NCBI RefSeq assembly: GCF_023091745.1
Contig: NC_068920.1
Coordinates: forward strand, 153,417,622-153,481,621
DNA length: 64,000 nt
Direction of reading: 5' to 3'
Origin: Budorcas taxicolor
Taxonomy: Eukaryota; Chordata; Mammalia; Artiodactyla; Bovidae
The translations under genes were made by a program, and so were the position numbers. The first letter of the stretch is position 1. Each line of letters begins with the position of its first letter. The notes under the pieces are model-generated. The model did not search any database, was not told where the DNA came from, and saw only the letters and a list, made by a program, of their open reading frames with translations. Below, in pieces: positions 1 to 10,040 of this stretch.

Positions 1-462
1 GGGAAAAGAGTGATCGCACAAATCATTTCTTCCGCTTCAGAATCACAACTCTGCTTCACAGCCTTGTTTATAGCAAAAGTAGTAGAACAGCCTGAATATA
101 CCAGAGTATGAGCTTCGGCCTAGTAAATTTTGGTATGGCTATGTTACTGTCCACTAAAAATGCTAGGATAGGATGACTGTCAAATAACAGAAAAAGAGGC
201 TCACTACATTTTTCAGTTAGTAAAAGTTAATTTTCAAAACAATATAAACTCAATTTAAAAAATAATTATATAAAAGCTAGGCATATGCTCACCAAATATA
301 AGCTAGTTATTTGAGTTGTGAAATTATCTCTTTTTTTCCCCATTATTATAATTGTAAGGAAGCAGAAATGTTTTATTAAAATAAGAAAACAAGAAGGGCT
401 TGTTATTATACTAAGAAAATTAAAGGTTAGATTTGTTTTTTTTTAAATGCAGGTGTATCATT

Positions 463-679
463 GAACTTCCCTGGTGGCTTACACAGTAAAGAATCCGCCT
501 GCAATGCAGGAGACCTGGGTTCAATCTGGGTCGGGAAGATCCCCTGGAGAAGGGAATGGCAGCCCACTCCAGTATTCTTGCCTGGAGAATTCCATGGACA
601 GAGGAGCTTGGCGGACTAAAGTCCATGGGGTCGCAAAGAATCAGACACAACCGAGTGGCTAACACTTAAAACTTAAAGC
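463..679 (+). mobile_element. Bov-tA SINE
   Basis: The tRNA-like head (cttccctggtggct) is followed by the Bov-A body (cccactccagtattcttgcc) and the tail with gtcgcaaagaatcagacac. It is flanked by a 9-bp target-site duplication, tgtatcatt, at 454-462 and 680-688. Confidence 0.93.
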
Positions 680-916
680 TGTATCATTAATTTGGGGTGA
701 TGTTTGAGGAACAGTGACTAGTCCTATTTTATAAGAGTATGGGAACGGGAAATAAAGATTCAGATTTTCGTGTGAGTTAATTCTTTGTATTTGTTTAGTG
801 AATACATTTTTAAAGTGCTATTAATTTATAGTATTTTAGTAAAATTATTTCCAGCAGTGTGTGTATGCATTCTGTTATATGAATGGTAATATGTTTGTCT
901 CCGCCCCCCCCCCCCC

Positions 917-1225
917 CATTAATGGACATTTGAGGTTTCTAGTTTTTGGCCATTCCAAATAATATTATTATAAACATTTTTGTATATGTTTTTTCCTCTT
1001 GGATACATGGTTTTGTTTCTCCTGTGTGAAACAAAGTGAAATTTGGAATAAAATTGCTGGGTCTGGGTAAATGCCTATTTAACTTTACAGGAAACTGCCT
1101 TGTAAGTCACTGAAGTGGTTGTATCATTTGATATCTCCACTAGCAACAATTAGAGTTCCAGTTGTTTCATATCCTCACCAACATTTGGTATTCTCTTTTT
1201 ATTTTAGCCATTATAATATGTTTTA
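917..1225 (-). mobile_element. L1 3'-end fragment
   Basis: The plus strand reads aatggacatttgaggtt, then aaattgctgggtctgggtaa, then cctcaccaacatttgg. These are the antisense of an L1 (L1M-type) terminal region. A C-run (904-917) precedes it. Diverged. Confidence 0.75.
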
Positions 1226-1599
1226 AAGTGTATGTAGAATTCCTGAGTTGTGTATACTGTTTGTGTTACTGCTTGAAATATAAGGGACAATATGCCACTA
1301 TAATTACAGGGTTTCATTTTAAATCTTTACTGCATTGCTGCTGTAGAAATATACACTTTGGAGAGTTGACTTTTGTAAAATACAGCAAATATTTTAACAT
1401 TCATTATTACATGGGGAAAAAGTGTTCAAAGGCATATACATTTCAAGTTGTGGTATCTTGTTTATGGTAAAATTTCTGCAAGTAAAACATAGGAAGTTAA
1501 TCAACAGTAACATATCAGTGTAGTCTAAATCTTTCCAAAGATCTTCTCTCTGGTCATGTTGCTGGTGACAAGTTATCATGTTGTATATTTAGAGGACTT

Positions 1600-1775
1600 G
1601 GCAAACTTCGGCAAATCCAGCATGCTTTTTGTTTTGAAAATAAAGTTTTATTAGAATGAAGAAATGCTTATTCATTTACATATTGTCTGTGGTTACTTTT
1701 ACTGTGTAGCAGGAGAGTTGAGTAAATATTTGCCACCTGGATCTTAACAGAGAAAGTTGGCAGAATGTTACTACT
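1600..1775. mobile_element. hAT-type DNA transposon fossil
   Basis: Ataaagttttattagaatga followed by attgtctgtggtta and gcaggagagttgagtaaata resembles a common mammalian hAT (MER-class) non-autonomous element. It is inverted relative to the copy at 32030-32240. The family name is not fixed. Confidence 0.5.
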
Positions 1776-1987
1776 GCACAATCGTATGGCAGTTTTGTTT
1801 TCTTCTGGACAGTAAAGCTGTTTTTTTTCTTATGATAAATGAAGCAGCCGAAACGTAAAGCCAGTTAATTAAAAGAACTACATCTGCCATGACTTCAGTA
1901 ACTTTCAGGACATATCACCTTACAATAGTTTTGCCATTTCCCATAAGGTTTAATTGTTCTTCATGATTGCCTTAAGTACATTTGTAA

Positions 1988-2432
1988 GTTCAGTCGCTCA
2001 GTCATATCCAGCTGTTTCCGACTCCATGGACTGCAGCACACCAGGCTTCCCTGTCCATCACCAATTCCCAGAGCTTGCTCAAACTCATGTCCATCAAGTT
2101 GGTGATGCCATCCAACCATCTCATCCTGTGTCGTGCCCTTCTCCTCCTACCTTCAGTCTTTCCCAGCATCAGGGTCTTTTCCAGTGAGTCAGTTCTTCGT
2201 ATCAGGTGGCCAAAGTATTGAAGCTTCAGCATCAGTCCTTCCAATGAATATTCAGGACTGATTTCCGTTAGGATTACTGGTTTGATCTCCTCCCAGTCCA
2301 AGGGACCCTCAAGAGTCTTCTCCAACACCACAGTTCAAAAAGTATCCATTCTCAGCTTTCTTTATAGTCCCAACTCTCATATCCATACATGACTACTGGA
2401 AAAACTGTAGCTTTGGCTAGTTAAAAACTTTC
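1988..2432 (-). mobile_element. BovB LINE 3' end, 5'-truncated
   Basis: The plus strand starts with gttcagtcgctcagtcat and runs through the BovB 3' region to ctgtagctttggctag. A 10-bp duplication, acatttgtaa, flanks it at 1978-1987 and 2433-2442. It sits inside or at the 3' side of the COPS2 pseudogene. Confidence 0.88.
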
Positions 2433-2442
2433 ACATTTGTAA

Positions 2443-3700
2443 AAGCTTTACTAATTACAGTCTGCTGAAAAGATGTACTTGGCTGACTTACTTAATTTGG
2501 CTGTGAATATCCAGTATACTTTATGCTAACAGGTTTCCTGTATCAGCTATGTCTATGTTTAACTGCTTAGGAATAAAAGGACTGTGTATCATGGTATAAA
2601 TCTTAATTTTATAAGCACTTGAGTTTGGATGGTTTACAAAAGCTCTTTTCTGTGTTCTCTTAGGAAAGAATTGTCCAAAATGTTACTGTGATTTGTTTTC
2701 AGAATCTTTTCAAATTTAATGATGTCATTATTCTGATAGGAACGTACTAAATCCATCATTGTTAGAATTTTTGGATCATTTTTGTACAGGTTGGCCTCTG
2801 GCGAGTCAAATGGATTTATTCCCAAGTTCTTCAGCATATTTCCTAAGACCAAATATTTTAAGCAAATGGTTCACATAGAACTCTTCGATTTATTATCATT
2901 CTTGAAGGCTTCAGAAATGCAGTATGTGAATTTTCAAAATCACCTTCTCTGAAGGGCATTTTACTCCTTACTTACCTGATAACTTCCATGATCATACGGT
3001 TAGAGGGAAGGCAGATGGATGAGAACTAACCAGTTACAGAGTTTTTTCAGAGAAGTTTTTTATGTGTTCCTATTCTATGTACATTTGAATTTCTAAATCA
3101 TCTCTCTCTCATAACTGTATCCATTTTCAAGTTATCTTTATCATCAGTCAGTCTGTTAGGACTGACACAGCTGGCATAGAATATTTTGAAGCTTTTTGTA
3201 CTTCTGTCCTCTTCATATAATTTTCTAACCTTCATGTTTTTCTTAAGCCACAATCTATCATTCATAGCCTATTTCAGAACTTTGATTTTTGTTTCATAAA
3301 ATTCCAGAGTGATTTCATCTGACATTTTAAAAAACCAGAAATCTCTTTTGGAAATACAATTACAGTGGAGATGTAATTCAAGAATAGAATTTACAGCTTT
3401 TTCAGAATAATTTATTGTAGCTGAACTTCAAATGTGCCTCAATAACATGTCTGTTCATCATTTTTGAAAAGTTTTGTCAATGTGAAGTTTATTTTAATTA
3501 TTGTTTTAGTGCTTTAAGTCCTCTTCCTCCTTTTTGTTTTTAAGTTCCTGAACCTTTCAGAAACTACTTAGTGCTGCTTTGGATCATCTTCTTCAATGCT
3601 TTAAAATTATCATTCTGATTTTCCAGATCTCCGCTTGACTGAGTTATTCTCTACAGAGTGTTCCAGGTAGTAGCTCTCCTCTCATCACCAAGAACTCATT
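2443..3700 (-). pseudogene. COPS2P: COPS2 (CSN2/TRIP15) processed pseudogene
   Basis: On the minus strand, fragments of the COP9 signalosome subunit 2 protein appear in order across about 1.2 kb with no introns. From high to low coordinates: an N-terminal match near 3695 (SYYLEHS-like), NYSEK-like at about 3400, EFYET and NDRLWLK near 3210-3320, DFENSHTAF near 2930, then a 72-codon open block at 2634-2852 including GINPFDSPEA, YKNDPKIL, YQNNDI and KILKTNHSNI. RTQVLIKL-like follows at about 2605 and SKL-like near 2455. Many stops and frameshifts interrupt it, so it cannot encode the subunit. The intronless match to a spliced mRNA indicates retrotransposition by L1 machinery. A BovB inserted near its 3' end (1988-2432); similarity to the COPS2 3' UTR may continue below 1988, and a T-run at 1820-1829 could be its old poly(A), but this is uncertain. 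Confidence 0.85.
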
Positions 3701-3705
3701 CTTTT

Positions 3706-4135
3706 TAGTTGCTCATTGTGGTTTTAATTGGCATTGTCCTGGTAACTGCCTTTTCATTTACTTATCTAATGTGTCTGCTCAAATTTTTGCCCATTTTACT
3801 AGCTCACGTCTTTAAGTTTTTATATATATTCTGAATGTAGTTCCTTCTCAGATACATGTACTACTGGCCTATTTCTTTTTTTGATGACATATTTTATAAG
3901 CAGAAAATTTTTAATTTTGGTGAAGTCCAATTATTTTTCCTCTTAATGACTCTAGGGGTGCAATAAGTTTTTGTCATGCTGCAGTTTCACAATTGAAGCT
4001 GATACTTTCACGATCTATTGTTGTTTGAGCTATTCATGAAACAGTTTTATTTCAAAGATTTCTTAACTCCCAACATGCCTGTAGTTTTCTCTTTGTGTTG
4101 CTATTTTATATTCTATGTGTTCGTTAAAATTAAAA
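3706..4135 (-). mobile_element. L1 ORF2 3' fragment
   Basis: Gctcattgtggttttaattg, tttatatatattctgaatgt and aattttggtgaagtccaatt are antisense L1 ORF2 sequence. It continues, in L1 coordinates, where the fragment at 917-1225 stops. Confidence 0.75.
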
Positions 4136-4157
4136 CTGAGCTTTAATTTTAATTCAA

Positions 4158-4274
4158 GGGAATTCCCTGGCAGTCCAGAGGCTGCGCTTGGCACTTCCAC
4201 TGTGGGGTCCTAGGTTCAGTCCTTGGTTGGGGAACTGAGATCCTGCAAGCTGCACAGTATGGCCAAAAAAAATA
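4158..4274 (+). mobile_element. CHR-type tRNA-derived SINE
   Basis: Gggaattccctggcagtcc through ggttggggaactgagatcc to an A-rich end (ggccaaaaaaaataa) matches the artiodactyl CHR tRNA-derived SINE group. Confidence 0.85.
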
Positions 4275-4325
4275 ACATACATGAAACTGAGCTGAAGAGA
4301 AGTCACGTGTCCTAGGCTGAATAAC

Positions 4326-4534
4326 AACCAGTAGTCACTCAGTTGTGTCCAACTCTTTGTGACCCCATAGACTGTAGCCTACCAGGCTCCTCCATCCATG
4401 GGATTTTCCAGGCAAGATTACTGGAGTGGGTTGCCATTTCCTTCTCCAGAGGATCTTCCCGACCCAGGGATCGAACCCGGGTCTCCCGCATTGTAGGCAG
4501 ATGCTTTACCAGCTGAGCCACAAGGGAAGCCCTA
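4326..4534 (-). mobile_element. Bov-tA SINE
   Basis: The antisense copy runs from agtcactcagttgtgtccaa to gagccacaagggaagccc. The tRNA-like head is at the high-coordinate end. Confidence 0.92.
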
Positions 4535-5758
4535 ATTAACCCACAGTAATATATATTTTTAATATAGACTCCCTTTGTGTCATTTCTCATGATAAGTGCA
4601 GGATGATTTATTTTGTATTTTGAGCTGAAGGACCCAGTCTTTACTCTGTACAATTTCTCTTTTTTGTTTTGAGATGAAGCATGAATCTTTATTGTCACAT
4701 TGTAGTGGAAAATGTTTAAATCATCTAAATGTTTATCCACAGTAGAATAGACAAATAACTCTATACATAAATAACTACATAGTTATACAGTTAAATGCAC
4801 TTGAGCTATGTAGATCACCATTTATTAATTATTAAAATACAGTATTAAACCAAAAGAAGCTATTGAAGACATGGATTATAATGTCATTTATAGAAAATAC
4901 TTCAAACATTCTGTAAAGAGTATATATGGTTTGTAGATACTATATTCATATGCATATATTAATACATGCATCTACACACACATATGTACATAATACATAC
5001 ATTAAAATATGCCTGGCAGTGATAGCAAAATCAGGATAGTGGTTAACTATAAAAGGAGGAAGAGGGCATATGAGATTGGACTTAGGTGTACAGAGTTGTA
5101 TCTATGATGTTTGCTTTCTTGATAATCTGCGTGTGTATTCATTATATGTTCTCTATACTTTTGGCATTACTGAAATATTTCATAATAAAACCCCTGAGCA
5201 AACAAATTTTCAGTTTTGGGACGGCTTGGTAAAATCAATATACTTCCCTAAAGGGAAGGCACTTAATTTTTTAAAATAACCTTACTTTCTTATTTTGTTA
5301 AAAAATAAAGAGAAGGCACAAGGTCAGGCGCTGTTCTGTTTCCCATGACAGTTATTCTCTTGCCTGTGTATGACACAATTTGAAAGTCACTAATGAATCA
5401 ATCATTATAGCAATCTTGGTTTTTTCCCAGGTATTTAGTCAGAATGTCTTTAATTATTAAGAAGGTTCTCTTCTGATTTAGTTTCATGCCTCTTTCACAT
5501 GATTCTTGAATTAATAAACATTAGCATTAGAGATTGTGGTTCAGGGAGAGCTGCTGATCACATGAGCATTGTCATCACTCAATTTTAAGGAAGCTTTTGG
5601 ATTTTTCTTAGATACATTTATCAAGCACTAAGTGTGTGTCATAATTTTGCTAGGCTCTGTGGAAGTTAGAAAACTAAATCACAGTTTCTACCCCCATGTG
5701 AATAGTTTTATAGGAAGATAAGATATACAAAAGTAAAAACAATACACATTCTGTGAAC

Positions 5759-5857
5759 CGTGTGTGTGTGTGTACTCTGTATAACAGTGTGTGTGCGCAC
5801 GCACATTTGTGTGCACGAGTATGTGCTTATTTGTGTGTGGATGTGTGTGTGTATAGA
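5759..5857. repeat. Imperfect TG microsatellite
   Basis: This is a TG-rich tract interrupted by purine-pyrimidine steps such as gtgcgcacgcac, a type of alternating sequence able to form Z-DNA. Confidence 0.85.
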
Positions 5858-5951
5858 GGACAGCCCCAGCTCTCAGGGTGCTGCACGCTTTGCTTGCTTT
5901 CACTTTTATCAGGTGTTTTATATGTGTGTCAGACAGCTCTGGAAGCTCTTT

Positions 5952-6154
5952 GTTGTTGTTCAGTCACTAAGTCATGCTCCACTGTCGTGATCCCAATGGA
6001 TTGTAGCCCACCATGCTCCTCTGTCCATCAGATTTCCCAGGCAAGAATACTAGGGGGTTGCCATTTGCTTTTTCAGGGGATCTTCCCAGGTGAGCTAACC
6101 CATTTCGCCTTCATTGCAGGCAGATTCTTTACCACTGAGCCACCAGGGAAGCCT
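5952..6154 (-). mobile_element. Bov-tA SINE
   Basis: This is an antisense copy ending in gccaccagggaagcc. A 12-bp duplication, tggaagctcttt, flanks it at 5940-5951 and 6155-6166. Confidence 0.92.
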
Positions 6155-6209
6155 TGGAAGCTCTTTACATGTTTATAATTTATAGGTTATTTAATGTAAC
6201 CATCATTAC

Positions 6210-6345
6210 AGCTTTATAAGGTAGATGATATTAACCAGAGAAGACAAGCTTACCTTAAGTTTCTCAGCCAAGTAAGAGAGTAGGCCAGCTTTTAAACCCA
6301 GATACGTCTGACTCTAAGCTAAGACCCTGGTTTTAAGGCCTTAAA
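6210..6345 (-). mobile_element. MIR fragment
   Basis: Old antisense MIR texture is seen: ggtagatgatattaaccaga, then tttctcagccaagtaagaga, then ttttaaacccagatacgtct. Confidence 0.55.
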
Positions 6346-6394
6346 GATGAATTGGCATCATTTTCATTTTTTAAGTACATTTAGCTAAACTAGT

Positions 6395-6664
6395 TGGAGA
6401 AGGCGATGGCAACCCACTCCAGTACTCTTGCCTGGGAAATCCCGTGGGCGGAGGAGCTTGGTAGGCTGCAGTCCATGGGGTCACGAAGAGTCGGATACGA
6501 CTGAGCGACTTCACTTTCACTTTTCACTTTCATGCATTGGAGAAGGCAATGGCAACCCACTCCAGTGTTCTTGCCTGGAGAATCCCAGGGACGGGGGAGC
6601 CTGGTGGGCTGCCGTCTGTGGGGTCACAAAGAGTCGAACACAACTGACGTGATTTAGCAGCAGC
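6395..6664 (+). mobile_element. Bov-A2 dimeric SINE
   Basis: Two Bov-A units are joined by the linker cttcactttcacttttcact. It is flanked by a 12-bp duplication, agctaaactagt, at 6383-6394 and 6665-6676. Confidence 0.93.
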
Positions 6665-6769
6665 AGCTAAACTAGTGCTGGGAATTCTTAATCTGAAGGA
6701 CCTGAATCATCCAGGGACTCTTGTTTGGTTGTATGTGTATCCTCTTTTGTTTGTTTTCCATTTTAAAAT

Positions 6770-8290
6770 CACCTTTATTTAGATGTGATATATGTACAAT
6801 AAAATTCACCAGCTTTAAATGAACAATACAACACGTTTTAATTAGTACCATGGATGTGATGTATAATAATTCCATGACTTCAAAAAGTTCTCTTAGTTCA
6901 GTTCAGTTCAGTTGATCAGTCGTGACCAACTTTTTGCAACCCCATGGACTGCAGCACACCAGGCTTCCCTGTCCATCACCAACTCTGGAGCTTACTCAAA
7001 CTCAGTCCATCGAGTCGGTGATACCATCCAACCATCTCATCCTCTGTCATCCCTTTCTCCCACCTTGAATCTTTCCTAGTATCAGGATCTTTTCCAGTGA
7101 GTCAGTTCTTTGCATCAGGTGGCCAGAGTATTGGAGTTTCAGCTTCAGCATCAGTCCTTCCAGTGAATATTCAGGACTGATTTCCTTTAGGTTGGATCTC
7201 CTTGCAGTCCAAGGAACTCTCAAGAGTCTTCTCTAACACCACAGTTCAAAAGCATCAATTCTTTGGTGCTCTGCTTTCTTTATTGTCCAACTCTCACATC
7301 CATACATGACTACTGGAAAAACCATAGCTTTGACTAGAAAAACCTTTCTTGGCAAAGTAATGCCTCTGCTTTTTAATATGCATATTAAAAAGTTCTCTAA
7401 TAGCTCTTAAAAATCAGCCTTCTCCCTTGAGTCTCAGCCCCTTCCAAACATTGATCTGCTTTCTGTACCTTGTGATTTTGTCTTTTGTAGAGTTTCATAT
7501 ACATGGAATTATAGAAAGTAGTGTTTTATGTCTGTCTTATTTCATACAGTCTCATGCTTTTGTGATCTATTATGTTTCATATCACTGGGTTTTTCCCCTT
7601 TTATTGCTGAGTATTCCATCACTATATGAATGTACCACAGTTTCTTTATCCATTAACCTACTGGAGCCCAGTTTGGGCTATCAGGAATCACACTGCTACA
7701 AACATTTGAGTTCAAGTATCTACATGTATTTTTATTTTCATTTCTCTTGGATGACTATGTAGACGTGAGTCACTAAATTGCAAGATAAGCGTATGTTTAA
7801 CTTTATAAGAAACTTCCAAATGGTTTCTATAGTATTTGTACCATTTTGCATTCCCACCAGCAATTTATGAGAGTTCAAGTTGTTCTTCACCCTTTGCTAG
7901 TCCTTTGTATATTGGGTACTTTTCATTTTAGCATTTAGTGACCATGTAGAGAAATCTCATTGTACTTCTAATTTATATTTTGCTGATAACTAATGATGTT
8001 GAAATTTTTCGTGTGCTTATTTGCCATCTCTGTGTCTTCTGTGAAGCATTTATTCCATCTTTTACCACCGTTCCCCTCCTCCCTGTAAATCAGTTGTTTG
8101 TCGCCTTATTTATTTTGAGAGTTATACGTTCCAGATATAAGTCACCTATCAGATAGATTTGATAGGTGATTTATCCTGTTCATGGCTTACATTTTTCATG
8201 TTTTTAACAGTAAGTTTTTAATATTAAAGATTTTTAATTTGATGAAGTCCAGTTTATCATCTTCATGATTTTGTGACTCATAGGGACCCC
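6770..8290 (-). mobile_element. L1M-type LINE fragment, interrupted
   Basis: Antisense L1 3' UTR and ORF2 end are seen: atgtacaataaaattcacca, tattgctgagtattccatca, cattcccaccagcaatttat and tgatgaagtccagtttatca. A BovB is inserted at 6894-7386. Confidence 0.8.
6894..7386 (-). mobile_element. BovB LINE 3' end, nested in L1
   Basis: The plus strand begins tagttcagttcagttcagtt and runs to tttttaatatgcatatt. A 12-bp duplication, aaaaagttctct, lies at 6882-6893 and 7387-7398. The element is 5'-truncated, as is usual for BovB. Confidence 0.93.
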
Positions 8291-8869
8291 TCTAGGTAGC
8301 TTTGCAACCTCTTTCTGTTCAGCTTTCCTCTTTGGTACTCTGAGCTACAGAGTCTAGCTACCTTGCCCTCCCTGAATTCTGCTGTCTATTCTCTCAACTC
8401 AGGGAAGTTCTCCCTATCCCCAGCTCTGTTTCGTCTCCGTGTGTTACAGCCTAGAAGCTGCCACCAGGCAGATAACCACTGTAATCTTTAATTCTCACCT
8501 TGCATTTTGTGCTGTCAGGGATCACCACAGCTCAGAGCTGCCCTGACTTTTGTTAATGATGCATTAAAAACTAGTAGTCAGAAAAATAAAAAATCCCGAT
8601 AGTCTGCCAGTAAATCTCTTTGGAAAGCAGTTTGGCAGTGTCATTGTAGGCTTAAATAGTTTACAGGTTATGAAAGAGCATAGGCTTAAAGTTAGCTCGC
8701 TAGTGATGGAGGTTGAAAGGATAAGACTAGTATTTAAGCATACAAACTTTGTAATGAGTAGTAAATAAGCCAAAAATCTAATGCACAGTATGAATGTAGG
8801 CAGTAATACTGAACTATAATATGATACTGCTATACTGGCAATCATTTTACAATATAGTATAAATATATC

Positions 8870-8932
8870 AAAGTGAAAGTGTCACTCAGTCGACTCTGCA
8901 ACTCATGGAGAGTAACATGCTCTACACTTTAA
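8870..8932 (-). mobile_element. Short Bov-tA/Bov-A remnant
   Basis: Gtgaaagtgtcactcagtcg and actctgcaactcatggagag resemble the antisense end of a Bov-A unit. Truncated and diverged. Confidence 0.5.
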
Positions 8933-9926
8933 ATTTACATGATGTTACATGTCAAATTTACATAGTAAAATAATTTTTTTAATGTAAAGTTATTTTAGAT
9001 TCCACAACTGTTAAATACTTACGGCCCTGGGAACCTGATTACCTAAAAGGCTAGAGAAATTACCAGACCAAAAAAAAAAATTACTAATTTTTCACTGGAA
9101 ACAAGAGTGTCAGGCTCTTGGGTGGTGTGCTGAATATAATGCAGTCTCACCGAGGAGAATCAAGTCTGTTGTCTTAGCTATGAGGACAATGCGTTGTTAA
9201 AAGAGAACGTCATGTTTCTGTGCTCCAATTCTTTACCGCATGAGCAAATAAAGGTTAACAAAGGGAAGCTATTAGAAATAGCTAGGTGTTTGGCATATTT
9301 TGTGCATTACTGACATTCATTTAGTTTTAATTACTCATTGTAGAAGAGGAAACAGTTTTTCTCCATTGGTTAAAAAAAAACAAGGGATATTTTCCCGTAG
9401 CCCATTTGAATCCCTTGGCGTTTGATAAGTCTAGTTTCACACTGAGTAGACGGCTATGTGAGTTTTTATGCCATTTGCCCCTGGGTAAATTCCAATCCAG
9501 GAACTTCTGTTTTCCCTTTGAGAACCTGGCCCATTTGTTTTGTGCCAAAGGATCAATTAAAGCAGCAATTTTTGTACCTAGTTTGTCTAACGGGAGCATT
9601 TTGCCTCTTTCTTTTGAGTGTTTTCCTATGGGAAATCCGTTTTGAAACACATTTTCCTTCTTAACAATAGAAAGGTGATCGCCTGCACTTCTTTGCAGCA
9701 GAGATGGAGTATGCCTGAGGTGTATAGAGTGAAACCGGTCTCTTCTTTCTTTCTTTTTTTCCCTCTTAATATTTGCTTTTCCTTCCCTGAAGACGCAGGC
9801 ATGCGTGTATGTATGTTCCTGCAGCATTTTAAAGCAGCTAAGTTAGAAGACGACCTTGTTGTATTAGCCTGGACAAGTACATCCATCACTGACTACTGAA
9901 CCTTCTGCTTCCTGGTGTTTCCACAG

Positions 9927-10040
9927 GAGTCTCCCCAGGACAGTGCTATCACTCGTGATATTAACCGGACATTCCCAGCCCATGACTACTTTAAGGACAC
10001 AGGAGGAGATGGACAAGATTCCTTATATAAAATATGCAAG
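9927..10040 (+). CDS. RABGAP1: RABGAP1 exon (window exon 1): TBC motif A, arginine finger
   Basis: This exon has 114 bp and 38 codons in phase 0. The acceptor is ttccacag and the donor is AAG|gtattt. It encodes ESPQDSAITRDINRTFP and onward to LYKICK. The IxxDxxR motif places the GAP arginine finger at local residue 14, codon CGG at 9966-9968. This residue supplies the arginine that stabilises GTP hydrolysis on the Rab. The preceding exon lies outside the window. Confidence 0.97.

Larger units (their letters stand above)
1..9926 (+). other. RABGAP1: RABGAP1 intron upstream of window exon 1 (3' part)
   Basis: This is intronic sequence ending in the acceptor ttccacag at 9926. It is almost a mosaic of mobile elements: Bov-tA, Bov-A2 and CHR SINEs, two BovB 3' ends, L1 fragments, an hAT fossil, a TG repeat and a COPS2 processed pseudogene. 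The stretches 8290-8870 and 8940-9900 show nothing I recognise. No coding exon was found here; the exon that should precede ESPQDS lies further upstream. Confidence 0.8.

Noticed and set aside
9327..9827. Minus-strand open frame of 166 codons just upstream of window exon 1
   Set aside because: It is lysine-rich with no recognisable domain, antisense inside an intron, and has shorter competing frames on both strands. It is most likely a chance frame.
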